DNA of 20,139 bases, taken from IMG/VR virus record IMGVR_UViG_3300013113_000999, positions 1 through 20,139 of that record. One strand, given 5' to 3'. The translations under genes and the position numbers were made by a program. Source of the stretch: a virus. Under the pieces are notes generated by a model that saw only the letters and a list, made by a program, of their open reading frames with translations, had not been told where the DNA came from and ran no database searches. Below, piece by piece: positions 6,501-12,641 of this stretch (its first letter is position 1; each line of letters begins with the position of its first letter).

Positions 6501-9047
6501 GATATAGAAGATGATACGTTCCAACCAGATTTAAGATTAACTGAAGTTATTAGACCAGTAAAGCCAGCTTCAGTAGTCACTGGAGCAAAAATTGAAAACG
6601 CTGATAATTCTTTAAGTTTGCCTATAACCATAACAGATCCAGCTTCGGGGATACCTGAAAAATATATTGTATTTCTAGAAGAGCCGAATACAAATGTTAT
6701 AATTTCTGAAGTTTTTAAAAGTCCTAGTTCGCAAACAGTATTTACTTTAAGTGGGACAGCGAAAATAGATCAAGTTGGAGATTATGAAATCAATGTATTT
6801 TCGGAAAATATAACTCCAATTAAATCAAGAAGTACCGATGCGACATCGGTATCTTTTACTACACAAGTGTCCGATTTCGGATTAAGTCCTCAGGATAATT
6901 TTGTTGAATATCAAAATATTTTTATAAATACTGCATACCAGTCATCATATGACAATACAAACGAAACTGGAACTGCTCAAAATTCTTTTTTTGAAAATGA
7001 TCCGAATATAAATGCCGTTATTAATTTTGAATTTGAAGATATATTTGGTAATAGCGGCGCATCTGTAACGGACACAGTAAATGATCAAGTAATTAATTTA
7101 AAAGATTCTGAGGGCAATATTATACAAAATAATTTTAAAACACTTTCTAATCAAAGTTCTGTAACTATATTAAATTCAGAATTAAATAATGCATTTAATT
7201 ACACTGGAGACGGAAAATATATAATGCCTCCAAGTCTAGACTTTGAAGTTTCAAGTTTTGAATTAGCTGGCTCCGAACCAACAACTCAAATTTTTGATTT
7301 TGAGCAAAGCTTTGATGAGACTCCTACTGTTTTTATGTATGAAGTAGTTGATGGAGATTATAGTGATTTTTCTAAGCCTATCGGAAGAGTAAGTTCTACA
7401 AGTGAGAGTTTTTCTGTTACTGGTGTTTCAGATAGAGCTGCAAAATACGCTTATATAGCCTCAAAAACAGGGGTTTTTAAATTTAATGGAGCTTCAAAAA
7501 CAATACAAATAGGCAATGCAAATAACGATAATACTTCCAATTATCAATTTGTAGGTTTTCATGAAGATTTTAATGTCGCTCCTAAAGTATTCGTACAGCT
7601 TCAAAAACCCGACACCGCAACAGAAACTTATTTTTCAAATACTTGTATAACAGGGGTTTCTACAAGCGGCTTCTTCTTTAAATCTTTTCAATCAGATTTG
7701 ACTGTTGCCGATGGAACTGGATTATATGCTTATATAGCTTTAGATCAGAATATTTTTAATGTTTCCTCTTCTAGTAATCTTCCAATATTATCATTGAATT
7801 ATTGCGCTACTGGGGAACAATCTTATCAATTTTCATCTGATAATATTTTAGAGCCAGCAAATGGATCCAATAATGTGGGATTAAGATTTGACCACGATCA
7901 ATATGCTGTTATGTGTCAAAGATCTGGAGATAATTCATACTTCAATGATAAATTCTTTGTTGTTCATAGGACAGGAAATGAAAATAAAGTTTTCCAGCAT
8001 ATGTTAGAAACGGGTTTGGAGCCAGGACTTAGATCTCAATTAACTGGAGGTGCTACAAACCATATACTTATTACTGGAGGCGGTTTGCAAATAGACACTG
8101 GTAATTTCACATTAGCTGCTTGGGTGAAATTTAATAACAATTTAAATGGCAAACAATATCTATTAGAGTCTCACAAAAATGGAACTGGCGTGGCTTGGTT
8201 CCAATCTGGCGATGGAAAAAATTATTTAAATTTAAATGGAACGGATTATTTGGCAGCTACTGGCGCAACTACATTAAATGATGATAATTTACATTTCTTG
8301 CAAATAGTTGTTGATAGAGAAAATGGTTTAACGGGGTATTTGGACGACGCTACAAATTTCAATGTAAATACGTCTATAACTGGTCTTAGAGATGAATCTT
8401 TTATAACTGAATTTAATATTACTGGAGTTGGAACTGGTGTTTCTGGAAATGCAAATACATTTGATGGAGAATATACTGGATCTTCATCTTTGTTCCAAAA
8501 TACAACCACAAGTGGATTAAGATTTAAATTAGATGGAGTTAAATGGATATTGACTGACGAAGATGTTGGGAGTCCAAGTTTTGGGAAAATAGCTTGGGAA
8601 GGTGGTAACAATATTAATTACCCTTGGAATGTAACTTCTTGGACTGGGGTGGACGCTTTGGGGACAAGTTCTGCTCCATCTTTCTCTGGACTTTCTCCTT
8701 TTGTTGGTGTGAGTTTAAATTCCCAAACAGGTTTTAAAGTTTTAGGAAATTCGGAACTAAACGGAGAAGCCTTAACTAGTGGACATATTAATAAATATTT
8801 CTCATTAATAAGCGGAACAACCGTAGGAAATTATTTTAGCAATCCAAACAGTTTTTTCACTAGCTTTACAGGAAATACAAATACAGAATTTATATTCAAT
8901 ATAACAGGCTTCCCATCATTGATAGATGCCTCCGAAAATACAACAATAAGCTTATTAGGCAATATAGAAAGATCAGAAGAAATAATAAATAGATCATTTA
9001 GCTCTAATTTTAATTTTATGCAAATAGGGGTTACAGGTACATTATGA
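3591..9047 (+). CDS. J: Host-specificity / receptor-binding tail-tip protein J (lambda gpJ-like), greatly enlarged
   Basis: The central hub and receptor-binding protein of a lambda-type tail, 1818 residues against 1132 in lambda. J-family landmarks are YEALDLICEGPVAGL (41-55); a small beta insertion with HGI...VSGSNNLNLNGTY (about 200-260); SGNWDGTFKFGWSDNPAWI (515-533) followed by YDLL..TRYGIG; CNIIIKDQLGAFEALQDLAR (604-623); and FEGLLIEPGDIIMVEDE (761-777). A fibronectin-III-like segment follows near 990-1090. The C-terminal 700 residues have no lambda counterpart. They hold two related beta units (about 1232-1299 and 1317-1389), each with a P-x-V-F-[MV] strand and ending AYIA, that resemble H-type-lectin-like repeats. 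A LamG/concanavalin-like domain (about 1490-1603, core FTLAAWVKFN) comes next, then further Gly/Thr/Ser-rich beta sequence. These are probable receptor-binding domains. The stop overlaps the next gene (ATGA). Confidence 0.88.
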   Translation: MSFYKNRFRKKISIAGRSKGAKPSYLMPPNGAFSKIGFQIYEALDLICEGPVAGLTDKRGLLLQGDYAKKEFKQDDNKIGSSTNGIDKGIYFNDVSLREETNQPTHSKYDVEFRDGSEFQKASSIVKTPSKLHKISTPIKGPYEMGVPLFEGSVASVSWIDPNDYIETINQTSSGFARLFLFFALLGNKNEKYRVITSSPHGITNDDMGYAFVVSGSNNLNLNGTYAAIERSVSPTEIVVSLPKSNNNYYNATGGTYKVLELGSENGARKGTGSRDVRREGTSARDFVNWQNLGVREVLEKPYNYVNYDKNVNKLTIGLQIDGLSDTKSYATASENDAGRSRMGTPLPLTVTLQVLVGKVDKDGIETIQTASFTTRSGKGVTLGDGNGIISISGIISAPYSISLENITLPALSDTDIYNFVRVRKSQYETYSNLIKRDIGVATITEINDQTYVYPNSCYVATSIDSKYFPQVPSRTFRLKGKKILIPSNYNPINANGSDRRFSSDGSTRGNQIYSGNWDGTFKFGWSDNPAWIYYDLLINTRYGIGSHLRDVEIVDKWTLYEIGMYCDAVTMNDGSKTTNDYGGAGYFIGLDDGFGGLEPRFSCNIIIKDQLGAFEALQDLARSFRAMTYFNNSCVTVKVDRPYFFEDFNNTATTAPKENKFPPHLIFNNLNVKDGMFSYADVDKSTKLSAVEVSFLDKKNNYRSATEYVEDTEAIKYVGLNFKQIDGIGVTSRSQAHRLAKYILFESQYTTETVSFSAGFEGLLIEPGDIIMVEDEMRNFTKNFGTILGASGETTYYDPDGVGNLATLTTGKGPEAIIVEPAIGSDQLDYITGGNIHIYNPVGKSGIDDFYKNPSSNNELYKEIHNPQVISLQIKPGGSGLSYDIVDSGVAIYINGLNNFANGNAQSQWFSEKDVNIRHGSIYNIDASGRSPNYYRVLNIQEDKEKGFNISATIHHTGKFKFVEENIAFDIEDDTFQPDLRLTEVIRPVKPASVVTGAKIENADNSLSLPITITDPASGIPEKYIVFLEEPNTNVIISEVFKSPSSQTVFTLSGTAKIDQVGDYEINVFSENITPIKSRSTDATSVSFTTQVSDFGLSPQDNFVEYQNIFINTAYQSSYDNTNETGTAQNSFFENDPNINAVINFEFEDIFGNSGASVTDTVNDQVINLKDSEGNIIQNNFKTLSNQSSVTILNSELNNAFNYTGDGKYIMPPSLDFEVSSFELAGSEPTTQIFDFEQSFDETPTVFMYEVVDGDYSDFSKPIGRVSSTSESFSVTGVSDRAAKYAYIASKTGVFKFNGASKTIQIGNANNDNTSNYQFVGFHEDFNVAPKVFVQLQKPDTATETYFSNTCITGVSTSGFFFKSFQSDLTVADGTGLYAYIALDQNIFNVSSSSNLPILSLNYCATGEQSYQFSSDNILEPANGSNNVGLRFDHDQYAVMCQRSGDNSYFNDKFFVVHRTGNENKVFQHMLETGLEPGLRSQLTGGATNHILITGGGLQIDTGNFTLAAWVKFNNNLNGKQYLLESHKNGTGVAWFQSGDGKNYLNLNGTDYLAATGATTLNDDNLHFLQIVVDRENGLTGYLDDATNFNVNTSITGLRDESFITEFNITGVGTGVSGNANTFDGEYTGSSSLFQNTTTSGLRFKLDGVKWILTDEDVGSPSFGKIAWEGGNNINYPWNVTSWTGVDALGTSSAPSFSGLSPFVGVSLNSQTGFKVLGNSELNGEALTSGHINKYFSLISGTTVGNYFSNPNSFFTSFTGNTNTEFIFNITGFPSLIDASENTTISLLGNIERSEEIINRSFSSNFNFMQIGVTGTL

Positions 9048-9940
9048 GACTAAATCAACCAGTAGTAGGGCAGCATCCAGCAACATCTGGATATCAACTT
9101 GAATGCTTTGTCAGTTCAGATGGCGGAGCTGGCTTTTCTAGCGGGTCTGGAACTTTGAACGTCGAATTCCCAAGGTTCGCAATCACGGGAATGGAATTCA
9201 ATGGCGAAAATCTTCTTTTTGAGCCGACTGGTGAAGGATTATTGCTCATGGAAGATATAAACGTTTTAGAAGGTTTTATAACTTTAGAAACTTTTTTTTC
9301 TGGCGATTTAAATGGTAATACTGGCCTATCAATCCAAAACATAAAAAGTGTTGATATTTATACTGGATCCGACCCAACATTTAAACCAGATACTATTAAT
9401 TTCGAAAATAGAATTGATTCTGAACCCGTCTCATTGCAATCTGGAGATGAATCTATATTCATAACAATTAATTCTGGCGATATCGACAATAGAATCGAGG
9501 AGAATATATTTTACAAAGCATTGCCAGTTGATTATTTAACTTTTGGTCAAGAGTCTAATGCGGTTAGCGGTACTATGTTCGGGGGATTTGAAGATTTTTC
9601 TAAAATCACAAGTTCATCAGATGTTGTCATTTCTAGATCAAATGGAAATGATATAAGATATTATTCTGCCTCAATAACAGATATATATACAGGTGTTAAA
9701 ATTATCATTTCAAACGAAGTCCCAAAAGATTTTGTAGCTAGTTTTAGGGTTAGAACAAACAGCGAAGATATTATAATTTCTGGAAGTGGCAGCGCAAATT
9801 TGCAGTCTTCTGACGATAACTTTGTCGTTTCAAATAATTCAATAACGCTGCCAGCTGGAAATGATCTTGCGGAATTTGAAATTAGTTCTTTATTAGACCA
9901 AAATGAAACAAGAACGGCTTTTGTGGTGGGTGGTTTATAA
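9044..9940 (+). CDS. Unrecognised beta-rich tail-tip accessory protein
   Basis: A 298-residue protein that I do not recognise. It is translationally coupled to J by an ATGA overlap, so it very probably belongs to the tail tip or to a fibre attached to it. It has strong beta-strand character, rich in Ser, Gly, Asn, Asp, Ile and Phe, with one cysteine (C21), no signal peptide and no membrane segment. The N-terminal MRLNQPVVGQHPATSGYQLE could be an attachment segment. The C-terminal third (SADLQSSDDNF-like turns followed by VSNNSITLPAGNDLAEFEI) resembles a final Ig-like or bacterial adhesin beta-sandwich. Candidate roles are a J-associated side fibre, a fibre adaptor or a chaperone-like cap. It is the last gene of the + strand operon; its stop overlaps the stop of the facing GNAT gene by several bases. 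Confidence 0.65.
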   Translation: MRLNQPVVGQHPATSGYQLECFVSSDGGAGFSSGSGTLNVEFPRFAITGMEFNGENLLFEPTGEGLLLMEDINVLEGFITLETFFSGDLNGNTGLSIQNIKSVDIYTGSDPTFKPDTINFENRIDSEPVSLQSGDESIFITINSGDIDNRIEENIFYKALPVDYLTFGQESNAVSGTMFGGFEDFSKITSSSDVVISRSNGNDIRYYSASITDIYTGVKIIISNEVPKDFVASFRVRTNSEDIIISGSGSANLQSSDDNFVVSNNSITLPAGNDLAEFEISSLLDQNETRTAFVVGGL

Positions 9941-10381
9941 TTCTTTTAAATACATACTCTCTATATGTTTGTATTTTTTTCTTGTATAGAGCTTTTTTAA
10001 TTTATCTGGCATTGAATTTTCCAAATGGACCATTGCAATTCTTTTACAGCCTATAGATTTTGCATAATCTTCAAATTTATTAAAAATTTTAATCCCAGAC
10101 CCTCTGTAATTCTCATGGACATACCAAAAAGCTTCAGTACAACATAAAGCGCCATCTTCTACTGCGGGAGTTATAAAAAAACCCAGAGCGCCAATGATCT
10201 TTTTGTCTTTTTCCAGAGCGAAAATTTTACCACTTTTGGTTTCAATTAATTTTTTCCAGGTTGGAAGCCAGTTTTTTCTAAAACCATTTACATCTTCTTT
10301 ATAGGGCAAGGTTTTATAAAAGATTTCAATAATATCTTGAAGCTCCCTTAACTGGTCAACTGTTTTTACTTCAAATATCAT
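9935..10381 (-). CDS. GNAT-family N-acetyltransferase
   Basis: A 148-residue acetyl-CoA-dependent N-acyltransferase of the GNAT fold. The pantetheine/pyrophosphate-binding motif A is clear: WYVHENYRGSGIKIFNKFED, with the R-G-S-G-I loop (residues 93-97) between a strand and the alpha3 helix. It is preceded by the expected strand pair KIFALEKDKKIIGALGFF, and followed by CKRIAMVHLEN and the closing helix with YTRKKYKHIE. I chose ATG 10381 (MIFEV) because it overlaps the previous stop by one base (TAATG), the usual coupling in this region. An ATG at 10408 would add nine residues and overlap the preceding gene by 28 bases. The acceptor is unknown: free amines, antibiotics, peptides or protein N-termini are all possible. 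It is the last gene of the - strand operon and converges on the tail operon. Confidence 0.8.
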   Translation of the reverse strand: MIFEVKTVDQLRELQDIIEIFYKTLPYKEDVNGFRKNWLPTWKKLIETKSGKIFALEKDKKIIGALGFFITPAVEDGALCCTEAFWYVHENYRGSGIKIFNKFEDYAKSIGCKRIAMVHLENSMPDKLKKLYTRKKYKHIESMYLKEL

Positions 10382-11139
10382 TACATTAGCTTGAGTAGCT
10401 TCCGACATTCTTTTGCTGGAATATCTTTGTAGTTTTTCCAGGTCTTAATGACCTCTGGGTCATTTTCATATTTATTATCCACGTAAAGCTTTCGTAGCTT
10501 AGTTAGAAATGAATTGAAGTCTGTACCCGCCTTTTCTTTTAGAATCCCTTGTGGGCTAATATCCTTAGCTCCAGAGGACGATGGAGGAGCTACAATGGGA
10601 GACTTATTCTTGGACGAGTCAATCTCGTCAGCCCCCACAATATGAATACCCAGAAAGTTACGCACAGCGCGAACAAAAGCACGATTTTCTGCGATACATT
10701 CTAAGAACTTCGCAGCAAAACCATTTGTATTGTGAAGTGTTGCATTAGCAATGGAGGAGAACTTCGCACCATGATCACTGCAAAGGTGTGTTGGATTTTC
10801 ATAATTGCAAATAAAAGTGATAACGCACTTGACGACAGATCTCTCTTCAGAAGACTCAACGATGTCGTAATTAACAGTGTCGATACCTCTAAGCTTCGCA
10901 AGCTCCTTAATCCCAGCAAGCTTAATTAGAAGCTGGTTGTCTTCCAATCCTTCGATAGAATCTGGAACTGGCATCTTGCGCATTTCAAAGTGATCTTTGT
11001 TTGGGTATAGATGTTCTGGGCTAATCATAGCTCGCCAATTGACGGAGCCATCCTCGTTAAATACATATGCAACAGACTCAAGGAGTCCATGTTCGTCGCG
11101 CTTCCAGATATCTGGGCCAAATAATTTATTTTTCTTCAT
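10381..11139 (-). CDS. Possible single-strand annealing / Rad52- or Erf-like recombination protein
   Basis: A 252-residue protein that is not firmly recognised. The core (about 70-175) alternates strands and helices: IKLAGIKELAKLRGI, VVKCVITFICNY, GAKFSSIANATLHN, then a helix FAAKFLECIAENRAFVRAVR and FLGIHIVGADEI. The last helix resembles the [ED]-x-RA-x-x-RA-[LV]-[RK] helix of Rad52-, Erf- and related ssDNA-annealing proteins, which fits a replication/recombination neighbourhood. A Pro/Ser-rich disordered linker (about 175-197) leads to a small helical C-terminal domain. Blocks sampled inside the gene (10561-10680) are near 50% GC, clearly above flanking genes. The gene overlaps the upstream GT9 half by 14 bases and the GNAT gene by one. 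Another DNA-binding or scaffold function is possible. Confidence 0.4.
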   Translation of the reverse strand: MKKNKLFGPDIWKRDEHGLLESVAYVFNEDGSVNWRAMISPEHLYPNKDHFEMRKMPVPDSIEGLEDNQLLIKLAGIKELAKLRGIDTVNYDIVESSEERSVVKCVITFICNYENPTHLCSDHGAKFSSIANATLHNTNGFAAKFLECIAENRAFVRAVRNFLGIHIVGADEIDSSKNKSPIVAPPSSSGAKDISPQGILKEKAGTDFNSFLTKLRKLYVDNKYENDPEVIKTWKNYKDIPAKECRKLLKLM

Positions 11140-12247
11140 ATAGGTATAAACTTTCTAATTCTTTAGATGAAGCTTCATCATAGACGAAGCTGTTTGATTT
11201 GTCAAGTCTTTTTGCAGAAGATTCTGATTTAAAAACTTGACCATCGGATACGAATATTTTTTTGGAAATAAATTTTGCGGCTTTTATTTCTTGATGAGGG
11301 TTTTTATCTTCCAATACATTAAAATCAAAATACTTTAAACGTACCGAGGAAATCTTACTCTTATCTTTGACTCTGATTATGACTTGAATTTTTTTATTTT
11401 TTAAAGTTTTAAAAAATTCTGAAAGATCGGTTTCTTTAGGCTCGTCATATTCGTAAATGACTTGCTTAAGGTTAGGCATATATTGCAAGGCTTCGGTATT
11501 AAAAATTTCAGACAAATGTAAGCTCACTATGCACATTTGACTCCATTTACAAACATTCTCTAAATTAAAGAATAAATCTCCTCTTATGTTTACTGACTTG
11601 TTAACTAATTCTTTTGAGTATGCAAAAAAGTTAGGTACGATCTCGATGGTCTCATTATTGAAATTTGATCCCACTCTAATTGTTTTGAATTTGATTTTTT
11701 GTTTAACGCCTATTTGATCTAAAATAGCTTGAGCGATTTGTTCTGGTTTGATTTCGTTAATTCTATTGCAATTGGAAGAAAAGGATGGTTTTGTTTTTGA
11801 AAAATCTGGCTCAATACTTATGCAAGAATTGTCCTTATGCCATATTGGTTTTGAATTTTCTTTATAAAGATTAAAGTGCAAAATGATTGAAGGTATATCG
11901 TAAACGCTAGCAATATGTGCGGGAAGGCTGTCGCAGCCACAATGAGCTTTAGCATTTTTAATCACATAATTCATTTGTTTATAAGAATTACCTAGAGTAG
12001 TTAAATCTATTCCACTTATTCGATTATCATTTGGACCTCCGACTTGAACTATCTTTATATCACCAAGATGAGGTTTTATCAAACCGATTACTAGGTCCCA
12101 ATACAAATAATTTGCTGCTGGCATCTTGTTTGATGCTTGAATAGTTATATATTCATTAGGTAATCCTGGAAAAAAATGATCTGTTATTACAGGCTGGCCA
12201 ATCTTGACCCCTAGATCTTTTGCGTAAACTTCAGCTATATGACTCAT
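11126..12247 (-). CDS. C-terminal half of a GT9 (heptosyltransferase-like) glycosyltransferase plus unknown domain
   Basis: A 373-residue protein. Residues about 30-175 look like the nucleotide-sugar-binding C-terminal Rossmann half of family 9 glycosyltransferases: YITIQASNK (phosphate loop region), IKIVQVGGPNDNRI, then CGCDSLPAHIASVYDIPSIILH (103-124), corresponding to the family's DSG-x-x-H-x-A-x-x-x-x-x-P signature with D106 and H111. The N-terminal Rossmann half is missing. Instead, the protein begins with MSHIAEVYAKDLGV, which looks like the interdomain linker. The missing half appears fused to the glycosyltransferase at 12631-14319. Residues about 185-373 start with KTIRVGSNFNNETIEIVPNF and include a second alpha/beta unit of unknown function. 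The start overlaps the DUF6165 stop by 17 bases, consistent with coupled translation of all three genes. Confidence 0.75.
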   Translation of the reverse strand: MSHIAEVYAKDLGVKIGQPVITDHFFPGLPNEYITIQASNKMPAANYLYWDLVIGLIKPHLGDIKIVQVGGPNDNRISGIDLTTLGNSYKQMNYVIKNAKAHCGCDSLPAHIASVYDIPSIILHFNLYKENSKPIWHKDNSCISIEPDFSKTKPSFSSNCNRINEIKPEQIAQAILDQIGVKQKIKFKTIRVGSNFNNETIEIVPNFFAYSKELVNKSVNIRGDLFFNLENVCKWSQMCIVSLHLSEIFNTEALQYMPNLKQVIYEYDEPKETDLSEFFKTLKNKKIQVIIRVKDKSKISSVRLKYFDFNVLEDKNPHQEIKAAKFISKKIFVSDGQVFKSESSAKRLDKSNSFVYDEASSKELESLYLYEEK

Positions 12248-12641
12248 ATGATTTTACTTCTTTTATGTCTGAATTTGTTATTTGATTAATTTTGTTTTTG
12301 ATATTAAAACGTTCGTCGTTTGTGTAATAAACATCTCTTGCAAGTCGAATAAATACTGCACCAAAATCTTTGTTTCGTTCACATTCTCTGATTTGATCTT
12401 CAATCTTCCATAACCCTAGATTGATTTGATACAGATCCGCTTTTAAAGCGCAAAGATCTGCTCTGGAAAAGTTAAAACCAAGCGCTGGATTAATCAAATC
12501 TGCAAATTTTTTATTTAATTCAACTCTTTCATTTTTAACTTCTTGTAGCTTCTCTACATCTTTAATCATTGACGATTTGATTTCAAGGATTGTTAGTTTA
12601 TCAAGAAGCTCACCTACTGATATAGGGATATTAATTTTCAT
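12231..12641 (-). CDS. DUF6165 family protein
   Basis: A 136-residue helical protein matching DUF6165. The N-terminus INIPISVGELLDKLTILEIK is the family hallmark. The middle has LKADLYQINLGLWKIEDQIR, and the C-terminal part FIRLARDVYYTNDERFNIKN ends in EVKSYESY, again typical. The function is unknown. From memory, members often lie next to or fused with glycosyltransferases and LPS/O-antigen genes, and that is the context here: it is sandwiched between a GT4-GT9 fusion (11-base overlap) and the second GT9 half (17-base overlap). It may act as a small partner or scaffold of that enzyme. No catalytic motif, signal peptide or membrane segment is visible. Confidence 0.8.
   Translation of the reverse strand: MKINIPISVGELLDKLTILEIKSSMIKDVEKLQEVKNERVELNKKFADLINPALGFNFSRADLCALKADLYQINLGLWKIEDQIRECERNKDFGAVFIRLARDVYYTNDERFNIKNKINQITNSDIKEVKSYESYS

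Noticed and set aside
8246-8611. 121-codon open frame antisense to J
   Set aside because: It lies entirely within a conserved LamG-type segment of J, has no RBS and its product has Pro/Ser/Val-rich shadow composition.
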